NCBI RefSeq assembly: GCF_004214895.1
Contig: NZ_CP035952.1
Coordinates: forward strand, 744,001 to 808,000
Direction of reading: 5' to 3'
Length of the DNA: 64,000 bases
Origin: Pseudomonas tructae
GTDB lineage: Bacteria > Pseudomonadota > Gammaproteobacteria > Pseudomonadales > Pseudomonadaceae
Shown: positions 18,501-26,455 of the stretch, piece after piece
Layout of the letters: every line of letters begins with the position of its first letter
How positions within the stretch are numbered: position 1 is the first letter of the stretch
Notes under the pieces: generated by a model
Database searches by the model: none
Told to the model about the DNA's origin: nothing
The model's input: the letters and a program-made list of their open reading frames with translations, nothing else
Program-made: the position numbers and the translations under genes

Positions 18501-20905
18501 AAGGCCAGTTACCCGCCGCTCAGGTCGAACTGCTGGCGGCGCTGCGCGAGTTTCGCCATGACGCACCGCCGCCGACTCCGATGGAAAAGCCGGTCGAAGC
18601 ACAGCAGGATGCGGGCGACAAAGAGCTGCTGGAAATCTTCCTCGAAGAAAGCCTCGACCTGGTCGAAAGCTCCAGCGCAGCGCTGCTGCGCTGGCAGGCC
18701 GAGCCGCGCAATGGTGTCGAGGTCGAGAACCTGCTGCGTGACCTGCACACCCTCAAAGGGGGCGCGCGGATGGTCGAGATCGCACCGATCGGCGACCTGG
18801 CCCACGAGCTGGAATTTCTCTACGAGTTGCTCGCTGCCGGCCAGCTACAGCCCAGTGCAGCGCTGTTCAGCCTGTTGCAGAACTGCCATGACCGCCTGGC
18901 CCATATGCTCGACGCCGTGCGCCTGCAACAGCCGCTGCATGCGGCCACGGCACTGATCGACTATATCCGCAACTTCAGCAGCGCGGCCCTGGCTGATGCC
19001 GGCGCCAGCCAGGCGCCAGCGGACACGGCACCGCCGGAACTGCCGGTGACCGCGCCCGAGCGTGGCGCCGGCGACATGGTCAAGGTGGCTTCGGAACTGC
19101 TGGATGACCTTGGCAATCTGGCTGGGGAAAATTCGATCATCCGTGGCCGGATCGAGCAGCAGGTCAACGATGCGCAAGTGGCCCTGAGCGAGATGGAAAC
19201 CACGCTGGAGCGCATGCGCGATCAGCTCAGGCGCCTGGACACTGAAACCCAGGGGCGCATTCTCAGCCGCCAGGCCGATGGCGATGGCCAGGCTTATGAG
19301 GATTTCGACCCGCTGGAAATGGACCGCCATTCGCAGCTGCAGCAGTTGTCCCGGGCCCTGTTCGAATCGGCCTCCGACCTGCTGGACCTGAAGGAAACCC
19401 TGAGCGTGCGCGCCCATGACGCGCAGAGCCTGTTGCAGCAACAGGCACGGGTCAACAGTGAGCTGCAAGAAGGCCTGATGCGCACGCGCATGGTGCCGTT
19501 CGAGCGTCTGGTGCCGCGCTTGCAGCGGGTGGTGCGGCAGGTGTCCAGTGAGCTTGGCAAGCAGGTCGAGCTGGTGGTCGGCAATGCTGAAGGGGAAATG
19601 GACCGCAGCGTGTTGGAGCGCATGATGGCGCCCCTGGAGCATATGCTGCGCAACGCCGTCGACCATGGCCTGGAATCGCGCGAGGCGCGCCTGGCGGCGG
19701 GCAAGTCGGAGCAGGGGCTGATCTCCCTGAACCTGCTGCACGAAGGGGCCGATATCGTCATCGAAATGAGCGATGACGGCGCAGGGGTGCCATTGGAGGC
19801 CGTGCGGCGCAAGGCGATCAAGCGCGGGTTGCTCGACCCTGCCGCTGTGCTTAGCGACCACGAGATCATGCAGTTCATTCTGCAGCCGGGGTTCTCCACT
19901 GCCGAGAAGATCACCCAGATTTCCGGACGGGGCCTGGGCATGGACGTGGTGCATGAAGAGGTCAAGCAGCTCGGTGGTTCGATGGTGATCGAGTCGAAGC
20001 CGGGCAAGGGCGCGCGCTTTTTGATTCGTCTGCCGTTCACCGTGTCGATCAATCGCGGCTTGATGGTCCACCATGGGGAAGAGCAGTACGCGATTCCGCT
20101 GAACACCATCGAAGGTATTGTCCGCGTACCGCCGGCCGAGCTTGAAGCCTGTTACCAGCTCGATCCGCCGTATTACCAGTACGCCGGGCATCGCTATGAA
20201 CTGCGCTACCTGGGTGAGTTGCTGCAGGGGGCGCCGCAACCAAAACTTCTGGGCCAGAGCCTGCCGCTGCCGGTGCTGCTGGTGCATTCCCATGATCAGC
20301 AATATGCAGTGCAGGTCGATGGCCTGGCCGCCAGCCGTGAAATCGTGGTCAAGAGCCTCGGGCCGCAGTTTGCGGCGGTCCAGGGCTTGTCCGGGGCGAC
20401 GTTGCTGGGTGATGGGCGGGTGGTGCTGATTCTCGATCTGCCTGGCCAGTTGCGCGGTTTGCAGCAGATGGCCCGGCACCATTTGGGCAGTGACGGTCAG
20501 CGCCGAGAGAGCCTCGGCAGCTTGCCGGCAAGGCCGTTGCTGGTCATGGTGGTGGACGATTCGGTCACCGTGCGCAAGGTCACCGGGCGCCTGCTCGAGC
20601 GCCATGGCATGAATGTGCTGACGGCCAAGGACGGTGTCGACGCCATGGCCCTGTTGCAGGAGCATCGTCCGGATATTCTTCTGCTGGATATCGAGATGCC
20701 GCGCATGGACGGCTTTGAAGTCGCCACGCAGATTCGCCATGATCCCCAGCTCAAGGACCTGCCGATTATCATGATCACCTCGCGCACCGGCCAGAAGCAC
20801 CGCGATCGGGCCATGGCCATTGGTGTCAACGACTACCTGGGCAAGCCCTATCAGGAATCGGTGCTGTTGCAGAGCATCGCCCAATGGAGTCACCGCGATG
20901 CTTGA
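15596..20905 (+). CDS. chpA: Hybrid CheA-type histidine kinase ChpA
   Basis: 1769-aa multi-phosphotransfer kinase of the pilus chemosensory system. HPt-type motifs (L-H-T-L-K-G-S/G) centre on H477, H613 and H1051. A fourth copy has Q910 in place of His. A diverged N-terminal copy has H49. The kinase core follows: dimerisation around 1165-1300, N-box NAVDHG, G1 DDGAG, F-box FSTAEK, G2 GRGLGMDVV. A CheW domain comes next, and a C-terminal receiver (VVDDSVT, LLLDIEMP, GKPY) ends the protein. P. aeruginosa ChpA is much longer (about 2470 aa, eight Xpt domains), so this is a shortened version. The ATG at 15596 has GGGAG 5 nt ahead and is chosen over two upstream ATGs. Confidence 0.95.
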   Translation: MADRHDTVALAWVKGSIADCLGQARQTLEHFAAEPGDEAVLDGFVEHLHQVRGCLLMLELNGAALLAEEMEQLGLALRQGRANQRGEALGALFRGLEQLPLYLERLRSARRDLPLVVLPVLNQLRAERGAGALAQDSLLASSPADAEQLANLDLYLGTWRDRLQAGPDRDALRSVVAALCEDLKRVKERLDQFVRGDRQHLDELEPLLAPLRQIADTLAVLGFGQPRRVIIDQVLVLQSLAQGQREPADALLMDIAGALLYVEATLAGMVGPLEQNSQSPLPGTDLAEIRQLVLEEAYAVLQQVKDQIGDCLDAGWQTQRLQALPGLLQQIRGALAMLMLPRAAALIGHCGDYVQQRLLSSAALTDPAALGHLAEALSACECYLQWLIADPQANPSRFLEVAQNSLGMLGYRLEPEPVVVQAPPLAVLEDPPVDDELREIFLEEANELLPLLNAMWTRWQADGTDREALIELRRGLHTLKGSGRMVRAQVLAELAWAAEHFLNRVLEGRVEIGQAPLAALQQALDQLPVLLGEFARAQALAHADIEQLAAHLHALAMNDPHSQIEANEAIDPQLLEIFRNEALGHLDSLEVFLREADRQLPLAVSDSLQRALHTLKGSAAMAGVLPIAELAGGLDLLAREFKAHQLAFDLEEIYLLETAEPLLRRGLQQLFSTPLAPIAGAATLIADIHQVVDARLQALLDTPSQGLRVKRDPQLIASFLAQGMDILLDAESLLLRWQEHPGERQELNALLDELTTLGQSAHLADLWQVDELCEALLDLYGAVEESSLAVSARFFSEAQGAHEALIDMLDQIAAGQEVDPRPERLQALRDLLAEGLDPSAMGLVSSQGGAVTELASATAELAAQAPDPAVLELFLDEANDILDSADQALARWLLDADNASALSSLSRDLQTLKGGAQMAALGAFEVLAQELELLYEGLVDRRFSPGAELFALLKLSHQQLAHMLEQLQQGQLPAAQVELLAALREFRHDAPPPTPMEKPVEAQQDAGDKELLEIFLEESLDLVESSSAALLRWQAEPRNGVEVENLLRDLHTLKGGARMVEIAPIGDLAHELEFLYELLAAGQLQPSAALFSLLQNCHDRLAHMLDAVRLQQPLHAATALIDYIRNFSSAALADAGASQAPADTAPPELPVTAPERGAGDMVKVASELLDDLGNLAGENSIIRGRIEQQVNDAQVALSEMETTLERMRDQLRRLDTETQGRILSRQADGDGQAYEDFDPLEMDRHSQLQQLSRALFESASDLLDLKETLSVRAHDAQSLLQQQARVNSELQEGLMRTRMVPFERLVPRLQRVVRQVSSELGKQVELVVGNAEGEMDRSVLERMMAPLEHMLRNAVDHGLESREARLAAGKSEQGLISLNLLHEGADIVIEMSDDGAGVPLEAVRRKAIKRGLLDPAAVLSDHEIMQFILQPGFSTAEKITQISGRGLGMDVVHEEVKQLGGSMVIESKPGKGARFLIRLPFTVSINRGLMVHHGEEQYAIPLNTIEGIVRVPPAELEACYQLDPPYYQYAGHRYELRYLGELLQGAPQPKLLGQSLPLPVLLVHSHDQQYAVQVDGLAASREIVVKSLGPQFAAVQGLSGATLLGDGRVVLILDLPGQLRGLQQMARHHLGSDGQRRESLGSLPARPLLVMVVDDSVTVRKVTGRLLERHGMNVLTAKDGVDAMALLQEHRPDILLLDIEMPRMDGFEVATQIRHDPQLKDLPIIMITSRTGQKHRDRAMAIGVNDYLGKPYQESVLLQSIAQWSHRDA

Positions 20906-21365
20906 ACAAAACGCCCGGCATAACCGGCGCAGCAGCCTGACCGGCTTGCTGCTGCCCTTGAGCGATCGCTGCCTGGTGCTGCCCAACGTTGCCGTGGCCG
21001 AGTTGATCGGCTTTCAAGCCGGTAGTCCGACCCTGGAGCCGCCCGAATGGTTGCTCGGCTGGATCGACTGGCGTGGCCAGCGCCTGCCCCTGCTGAGCTT
21101 CGAGGCGGCGTGTGGTGGTCAGCTGCAGGTGGGCGAGCGGGCGCGCATCGTGGTGCTCAATGCCTTGGGCAGCAGCCCGTTGCGCTTTGTCGCCTTGCTG
21201 GTGCAGGGTATCCCGCGCTCGTGCAAGCTCGATAGCCAGCTCAACTTCGTCGATGTGCCGCTGGCCGCCCTGGAGCTGGCGGCGGTGCAGGTGGGTGAGC
21301 AGGTGGCGCGAGTCCCGGACTTGCCCGCACTGGAGCAACTGATGGTGGACGCAGGGGTGGTTTGA
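20898..21365 (+). CDS. chpC: CheW-like adaptor ChpC
   Basis: 155-aa CheW-domain protein with ELIGFQAGSPTLEPPEWLLGWIDWRGQRLPLLSFE-type core near residues 38-70. In P. aeruginosa ChpC is a second adaptor that may join additional receptors to ChpA. Its ATG lies inside the chpA 3' end (8-nt overlap), so it is translationally coupled. It ends the pil-chp operon. ChpB (methylesterase), which separates chpA and chpC in P. aeruginosa, is absent. Confidence 0.9.
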   Translation: MLEQNARHNRRSSLTGLLLPLSDRCLVLPNVAVAELIGFQAGSPTLEPPEWLLGWIDWRGQRLPLLSFEAACGGQLQVGERARIVVLNALGSSPLRFVALLVQGIPRSCKLDSQLNFVDVPLAALELAAVQVGEQVARVPDLPALEQLMVDAGVV

Positions 21366-21420
21366 AACATTTGCCTGTGTAGGATGGGAGTCCTGTTTCA
21401 CGTCAGGAGGACCCTGTTGC

Positions 21421-22038
21421 ATGTATCACGGTGAACGTTTCAACGCCTGGACCCATCTGGTCGGCGCCGTTCTGGCCTGTATCGGCGCCATCTGGTTGCT
21501 GGTGGTGGCAAGCCTGCAGGGGGATCCCTGGAAAATCGTCAGCCTGGCGATCTATGGCTTTACCCTGCTGTTGCTCTACAGCACCTCGACGCTGTATCAC
21601 AGCGTGCGCGGCAGGGCCAAAGTGATCATGCGCAAGCTCGATCACCTGTCGATCTACCTGTTGATTGCCGGCAGCTATACCCCGTTCTGCCTGGTCAGCC
21701 TGCGTGGGCCCTGGGGCTGGAGCCTGTTCGGAGTGGTCTGGGGGCTGGCGCTGATCGGCATGTTGCAAGAGATCAAACCGCGCTCGGAAGCGCGGGTCAT
21801 GTCGATCATCATCTACGCGTTGATGGGCTGGATCGTCCTGGTTGCGGTCAAGCCGCTCCTGGCCAGCCTCGGCACTGCAGGCTTTGCCTGGCTCGCAGGT
21901 GGCGGGGCGTTTTACACCATCGGCATCATCTTCTTTGCCTACGACAGCCGCTTTCGCCATTGGCATGGCATCTGGCACCTGTTCGTGATCGCCGGCAGCC
22001 TGCTGCACTTCATCGCGGTGTTCTTCTACGTCCTTTAA
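21421..22038 (+). CDS. Hemolysin III family (PAQR-like) membrane protein
   Basis: 205-aa integral membrane protein with about seven transmembrane helices. Family motifs: H-x3-G near the start (NAWTHLVGAVLA), Y-S-x-S-T-L-Y-H-S, KLDHLSIYLLIAGSYTPF and a C-terminal HxxxH-type HWHGIWHLFV, giving the His/Asp set of the PAQR/HlyIII metal site. Bacterial members have been linked to membrane homeostasis; hemolysis is not generally shown. AGGAGG lies 10 nt before the ATG. Its stop overlaps the rsmE stop by 4 bp on the opposite strand. Confidence 0.92.
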   Translation: MYHGERFNAWTHLVGAVLACIGAIWLLVVASLQGDPWKIVSLAIYGFTLLLLYSTSTLYHSVRGRAKVIMRKLDHLSIYLLIAGSYTPFCLVSLRGPWGWSLFGVVWGLALIGMLQEIKPRSEARVMSIIIYALMGWIVLVAVKPLLASLGTAGFAWLAGGGAFYTIGIIFFAYDSRFRHWHGIWHLFVIAGSLLHFIAVFFYVL

Positions 22039-22754
22039 AAGTCGCCCCACAACTGCTGGGCGACGGCCAGGGCGACCACCGGTGCGGTTTCGGTGCGTAG
22101 CACGCGTGGGCCCAGGCGCGCGGCGTGAAAGCCTGCGCCTTTGGCCTGCTCGACTTCCGCTTCGCTGAGGCCGCCCTCGGGGCCGATCAGAAAGGCCAGG
22201 CTGGCCGGCTGCTGGTGGCTGATCATGGGCTCGGCGACCGGGTGCAGGACCAGCTTGAGGTCCTCGTCGCAAGCCTTGAGCCAGTCGGCTAGCAGCTGCG
22301 GCGGATTTATCACCGGCACGCTTGAGCGCCCGCATTGTTCGCAGGCGCTGATTGCCACCTGACGCCAGTGGGCCAGGCGCTTGTCGGCGCGCTCATCCTT
22401 CAGGCGCACTTCACAGCGCTCACTGACGATCGGGGTGATGGCGTTGACGCCAAGCTCAGTGGCTTTCTGGATCGCCCAGTCCATGCGTTCGCCGCGGGAC
22501 AGGCCCTGGCCGAGGTGGATGTGCAGGCTGGAGTCGGCTTGCCCGGCGAAGGCTTCATCGAGCTGCACGCGGACGGTTTTCTTGCCGACTTCGAGCAACT
22601 GGCCGCGAAATTCCTGGCCGCTGCCGTCGAACAGTTGTACGGCGTCGCCGCCGGCCATGCGCAGCACGCGGCCGATGTAGTGGGCCTGGGCTTCGGGCAG
22701 GTCGTGCTCGCCGAGGCTCAGGGGGGCGTCGATGAAGAAGCGGGACAGTCTCAT
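22035..22754 (-). CDS. rsmE: 16S rRNA m3U1498 methyltransferase RsmE
   Basis: 239-aa SPOUT-fold methyltransferase. An N-terminal PUA-like domain (MRLSRFFIDAPL, HYIGRVLRMAGGD) precedes the C-terminal knotted domain with FLIGPEGGLSEAE and LGPRVLRTETAP. The length is typical. It lies downstream of bioA on the same strand, separated from it by a REP pair. It converges on the hemolysin III gene with overlapping stops. Confidence 0.95.
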   Translation of the reverse strand: MRLSRFFIDAPLSLGEHDLPEAQAHYIGRVLRMAGGDAVQLFDGSGQEFRGQLLEVGKKTVRVQLDEAFAGQADSSLHIHLGQGLSRGERMDWAIQKATELGVNAITPIVSERCEVRLKDERADKRLAHWRQVAISACEQCGRSSVPVINPPQLLADWLKACDEDLKLVLHPVAEPMISHQQPASLAFLIGPEGGLSEAEVEQAKGAGFHAARLGPRVLRTETAPVVALAVAQQLWGDF

Positions 22755-22790
22755 GGGTCAACTCTAAAAAATGTTGGCAGTTCGGGCCTC

Positions 22791-22848
22791 ATCGCGGGTC
22801 AAGCCCGCTCCTACAGGGATCTCTGTGGGAGCGGGCTTGACCCGCGAT
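22791..22848. repeat. REP pair (inverted)
   Basis: Inverted REP copies ATCGCGGGTCAAGCCCGCTC and GAGCGGGCTTGACCCGCGAT. The element fills the gap between the 3' end of bioA and the 5' end of rsmE, both on the minus strand, ending 5 bp before the bioA stop region. Confidence 0.9.
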
Positions 22849-22852
22849 GGGG

Positions 22853-24259
22853 TTAGCCCGGATCGCGAAAGTCAGGGTGGAAATCAGCCGGCACAGCCAC
22901 GCTGACGCTGCTGCGGGTGGCAATGTCGATACCTTCGGTGGCCACTTGGGCAAGGAAGTCGATCTGCTCCGGGGTGATCACGTAGGGCGGCAGGAAGTAC
23001 ACCACACTGCCCAAGGGACGCAGCAGCGCGCCGCGGCTCAGGGCGTGCTCAAAGACCTTCAAGCCGCGGCGTTCCTGCCACGGGTAGGCGCTCTTGCTGG
23101 CCTTGTCCTGGACCATCTCGATGGCCAGGGCCATGCCGGTCTGGCGCACTTCGGCGACATGCCGGTGGTCGACCAGGTGCGCAGTCGCCGTTGCCATGCG
23201 CTGGGCCAGCGCCTTGTTCGCTTCGATGACGTTGTCTTGCTCGAAGATATCCAGGGTCGCCAGCGCTGCGGCACAAGCCAGCGGGTTGCCGGTGTAACTG
23301 TGTGAATGAAGAAAGGCGCGCAGGGTCGGGTAATCGTCGTAGAAGGCGCTGTACACCTCGTTGGTGGTCAGGCAAGCGGCCAGCGGCAGGTAACCACCGG
23401 TGAGGGCCTTGGACAGGCACAGGAAATCCGGACGGATGCCGGCCTGCTCGCAGGCGAACATCGTCCCGGTACGGCCAAAGCCCACGGCGATTTCGTCGTG
23501 GATCAGGTGTACGCCGTAGCGGTCGCAGGCTTCGCGCAACAGCTTGAGGTACACCGGGTGGTACATGCGCATGCCACCGGCGCCCTGGATCAATGGCTCG
23601 ACAATCACCGCAGCGACACTGGCATGGTGCTCTGCCAGGGTCTGCTCCATGGCCGCGAACAGGTTGCGCGAATGTTCTTCCCAGCCCATGCCTTCAGGGC
23701 GCAGGTAGCAATCCGGGCTGGGTACCTTGATGGTGTCGAGCAGCAATGCCTTGTAGGTTTCGGTGAACAACGGCACATCGCCAACCGACATCGCCGCAAT
23801 GGTCTCGCCGTGATAGCTGTTGCTCAGGGTGACGAAACGCTTTTTCTCTGGCTGGCCCTTGTTCAGCCAGTAGTGAAAACTCATTTTCAGCGCCACTTCG
23901 ATGCAGGACGAACCATTATCGGAGTAGAACACCCGGTCCAGGCCTGCAGGAGTGATCTGTACCAGACGCTCGGACAGCTCGATCACCGGTTGGTGACTGA
24001 AACCGGCGAGGATCACATGCTCAAGCTGGTCGACCTGGTCCTTGATGCGCTGGTTGATACGCGGATTGGCATGGCCGAAGGCGTTGACCCACCAGGAACT
24101 GACGGCGTCGAGGTAGCGTTTGCCTTCGAAGTCTTCCAGCCACACGCCTTCACCGCGCTTGATCGGAATCAGCGGCAGTTGTTCGTGGTCTTTCATCTGG
24201 GTGCAGGGGTGCCACAGGACCTTGAGGTCACGTTGCATCCACTGTTGGTTTAGGCCCAT
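22853..24259 (-). CDS. bioA: Adenosylmethionine-8-amino-7-oxononanoate aminotransferase
   Basis: 468-aa class III PLP aminotransferase that makes 7,8-diaminopelargonate in biotin synthesis using SAM as amino donor. Seen: LWHPCTQMKDHE near the start, SSWWVNAFGHANPRI, the DEIAVGFGRTG segment with the PLP Asp, and SKALTGGYLPLA with the Schiff-base Lys. The ATG at 24259 has AGGAG 7 nt ahead; a much longer upstream extension of the frame is not conserved. It is divergent from the oxidase gene. The rest of the bio cluster is not in the window. Confidence 0.96.
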   Translation of the reverse strand: MGLNQQWMQRDLKVLWHPCTQMKDHEQLPLIPIKRGEGVWLEDFEGKRYLDAVSSWWVNAFGHANPRINQRIKDQVDQLEHVILAGFSHQPVIELSERLVQITPAGLDRVFYSDNGSSCIEVALKMSFHYWLNKGQPEKKRFVTLSNSYHGETIAAMSVGDVPLFTETYKALLLDTIKVPSPDCYLRPEGMGWEEHSRNLFAAMEQTLAEHHASVAAVIVEPLIQGAGGMRMYHPVYLKLLREACDRYGVHLIHDEIAVGFGRTGTMFACEQAGIRPDFLCLSKALTGGYLPLAACLTTNEVYSAFYDDYPTLRAFLHSHSYTGNPLACAAALATLDIFEQDNVIEANKALAQRMATATAHLVDHRHVAEVRQTGMALAIEMVQDKASKSAYPWQERRGLKVFEHALSRGALLRPLGSVVYFLPPYVITPEQIDFLAQVATEGIDIATRSSVSVAVPADFHPDFRDPG

Positions 24260-24403
24260 TGCGATTCTCCTGACGACGGCGGCTTGGACATGCCGCGCAA
24301 GCCTATGCAAAGCGCCGGTCGAGAACAACCCGTACGCTGCAATCAGGGTGCTGGCGTTGCTGGCGGGGGCGCTTGGCGTGGCGTATCCTTCGGCTACTCT
24401 TTC

Positions 24404-24417
24404 TGGGGGATCCCCCA
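24404..24417. promoter_or_regulatory. 14-bp perfect palindrome upstream of the FAD oxidase gene
   Basis: TGGGGGATCCCCCA is a perfect palindrome 35 bp before the oxidase ATG, in the divergent bioA/oxidase gap. It lies just downstream of a possible sigma70 pair (TTGGCG, 16 bp, TACTCT), so it could be an operator. No regulator is assigned. Confidence 0.4.
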
Positions 24418-24451
24418 AAAACACTTCTGCTTTTTATCCGGAGTTCGCCAA

Positions 24452-26311
24452 ATGTCTGCTGGTTGGCTGCGCGCCTGTGCGCTGGTAATGATAGGACTGT
24501 TCAGCGGCGCTGCGCTGGCCAAAGACAAAGCCCCGACGGCAATCGTCGTCGGGGGCGGTCTGGCTGGCCTGACAGCCGCTTATGAATTGCAGAACAAGGG
24601 CTGGCAGGTGACCCTGCTTGAAGCCAAAACCGGCATGGGCGGGCGCTCGGGCCTGGCCACCAGTGAGTGGATTGGCAACAGCAAGGCCCAGCCGGTGCTC
24701 AACCAGTACCTGGACGCCTTCAAGCTCAGCACCCTGCCGGCACCGGAGTTCGTGCGGACCCCGGGCTACCTGATCGACGGCGAGTACTTCAGCGCGGCTG
24801 ACCTTGCCACCAAGCAACCGGCCACTGCCGAGGCACTCAAGCGCTATGAGAAGACCCTCGACGATCTGGCCCGTTCGATCGATGACCCGTTGAACCCGGC
24901 GGCCAACAGCACCCTGTTCGCGTTGGACCAGCTCAACGTTTCCGGCTGGCTCGACAAGCTGCAACTGCCAACCACCGCGCGCCAGTTGGTCAACCAGCAG
25001 ATCCGTACCCGCTACGACGAGCCGTCGCGCCTGTCGCTGCTCTATTTCGCCCAGCAGACCCGCGTCTACCGTGGCGTCAGCGACCGTGACCTGCGCGCCG
25101 CCCGCCTGCCTGGCGGCAGCCCGGTACTGGCCCAGGCCTTCGTCAAGCAACTGAAGACCATCAAGACCCAGTCGCCGGTCAGCGCCATCATCCAGGACAA
25201 GGACGGCGTTACCGTCAAGGTGGGTAGCGTCGGTTACCAGGCCGACTATGTCGTACTGGCCGTACCGCTGCGCGCGCTGTCGAAAATCCAGATGACCCCG
25301 GGCCTGGACACCCAGCACCTGGCCGCCCTCAAGGGCACCAACTACGGCTGGCGCGACCAGCTGATGCTCAAGTTCAAGACGCCGGTGTGGGAAAGCCGCG
25401 CGCGGATGTCTGGCGAAATCTACAGCAACACCGGCCTGGGCATGCTCTGGATCGAGCCTGCGCTCAAGGGCGGTGCCAACGTCGTGATCAACCTCTCCGG
25501 TGACAACGCCCGCCTGCTCCAGGCTTTTGGCGACAAGCAGATGGTCGATCAGGTACTGATCCGCCTGCATGCGTTCTACCCGCAAGCCCGTGGTGCCTTC
25601 ACCGGTTACGAAGTACGCCGTTACAGCACCGACGCCGGTACCGGTGGTGCCTACCTGGCCTACGGTCCGGGTCAGATCAGCAAGTACTGGCGCCTGTGGG
25701 AGCGGCCGGTGCAGCGCATTAGCTTTGCTGGCGAGCACACCGATGCAATGTACCCGGGCACCCTCGAAGGCGCACTGCGCAGTGGCCAGCGTGCTGCCAG
25801 CCAGGTCCAGGACCTGGCCGCCGGCAAGTCGTTCGAACCGGTCAAGGCGGTCGCCGCTACCGCCGCTGCAGGCACCGCTGCTGCGGCGGCGGCGAGCAAG
25901 GGCAACTTCTTCAGCAACCTGTTCGGCGGCTCGTCCGATAAGGCGGCCAAGGCCGAGGCGCCGGTGAAGCAGGAAGAGGGCAAGCCAGGGTTCTTCAAGC
26001 GTCTGTTCGGTGCTGCTGACAAGCCTGCAGAGCAACCAGCGGCCAAGCCGGTCGAGGTAGCTCCGGCCCCGACACCGGCCCCGGCGGCTGCACCTGCGGT
26101 GGCACCAGTGGCCAAGGAAGAGCCAGCCAAGGCGCCGGTGAAAGCAGCCCCGGCCAAACCTGCGGCCAAGCAGGCACCGGCGAAGAAGCCGGTAGCCAAG
26201 ACGCAACAGCAGCAAAAGACCGCAGCCAAGGCGGCACCGGCCAAGAAAGCCGCCGCCAAGGCGGAGCCTGCGAAAAAGCCGCTGGCCAATACCCAGGCCA
26301 AGGCGCAGTGA
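24452..26311 (+). CDS. Exported FAD-dependent amine oxidase-like protein with Ala/Lys/Pro-rich tail
   Basis: 619-aa protein. A signal peptide (about 25 residues, ending in GAALAK) precedes an amine-oxidase flavoprotein domain with the dinucleotide fold V-V-G-G-G-L-A-G-L near residue 33 and EAKTGMGGRSG. The C-terminal FAD motif FAGEHTDAMYPGTLEGALRSG is near residues 430-450. After about residue 470 comes a ~150-aa tail rich in Ala, Lys and Pro, like AlgP/PhaF or histone H1. It contains two related patches, GNFFSNLFGG and GFFKRLFGAA. The substrate is unknown. The ATG has GGAG 8 nt ahead. Confidence 0.88.
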   Translation: MSAGWLRACALVMIGLFSGAALAKDKAPTAIVVGGGLAGLTAAYELQNKGWQVTLLEAKTGMGGRSGLATSEWIGNSKAQPVLNQYLDAFKLSTLPAPEFVRTPGYLIDGEYFSAADLATKQPATAEALKRYEKTLDDLARSIDDPLNPAANSTLFALDQLNVSGWLDKLQLPTTARQLVNQQIRTRYDEPSRLSLLYFAQQTRVYRGVSDRDLRAARLPGGSPVLAQAFVKQLKTIKTQSPVSAIIQDKDGVTVKVGSVGYQADYVVLAVPLRALSKIQMTPGLDTQHLAALKGTNYGWRDQLMLKFKTPVWESRARMSGEIYSNTGLGMLWIEPALKGGANVVINLSGDNARLLQAFGDKQMVDQVLIRLHAFYPQARGAFTGYEVRRYSTDAGTGGAYLAYGPGQISKYWRLWERPVQRISFAGEHTDAMYPGTLEGALRSGQRAASQVQDLAAGKSFEPVKAVAATAAAGTAAAAAASKGNFFSNLFGGSSDKAAKAEAPVKQEEGKPGFFKRLFGAADKPAEQPAAKPVEVAPAPTPAPAAAPAVAPVAKEEPAKAPVKAAPAKPAAKQAPAKKPVAKTQQQQKTAAKAAPAKKAAAKAEPAKKPLANTQAKAQ

Positions 26312-26323
26312 TGCGCTGAATCC

Positions 26324-26418
26324 ATCGCGGGGCAAGTCGAGTCGTCGCACCGCCGCTCCCACAGTGTTCATCTTGCTCTGTGGGAGCGGCGGTGCGACGA
26401 CTCGACTTGCCCCGCGAT
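26324..26418. repeat. Long REP-type inverted repeat
   Basis: The outer ends are REP-like (ATCGCGGGGCAAG and CTTGCCCCGCGAT). The arms extend through TCGAGTCGTCGCACCGCCGCTCCCACAG-type sequence, forming a near-perfect hairpin of about 41 bp with a 13-nt loop. It follows the oxidase stop by 12 bp and could block transcription readthrough or protect the mRNA 3' end. Confidence 0.88.
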
Positions 26419-26438
26419 AGGGCTTCCCTTCCCACGTA

Positions 26439-26455
26439 GTTAATGTTTCCTTAAT
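26439..26455 (+). promoter_or_regulatory. PmrA/QseB-type direct-repeat box upstream of the cytochrome b561-yceI operon
   Basis: GTTAAT-GTTTC-CTTAAT matches the PmrA box CTTAAT-N5-CTTAAT at 11 of 12 positions with the correct 11-bp period. A possible -10 (CATACT) lies 10 bp downstream. It is 116 bp before the cytochrome b561 ATG in an AT-rich stretch unlike the rest of the window. OmpR-family regulators of the PmrA type bind such repeats; which one acts here is inference. Confidence 0.5.

Noticed and set aside
18845..20986. Long open frame antisense to the ChpA kinase core
   Set aside because: ChpA has all kinase motifs here; the reverse frame is a GC-content artefact.
24434..26371. Long open frame antisense to the flavin oxidase
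   Set aside because: It overlaps the whole oxidase and its low-complexity tail; the product is Leu/Gly/Arg-rich without motifs.
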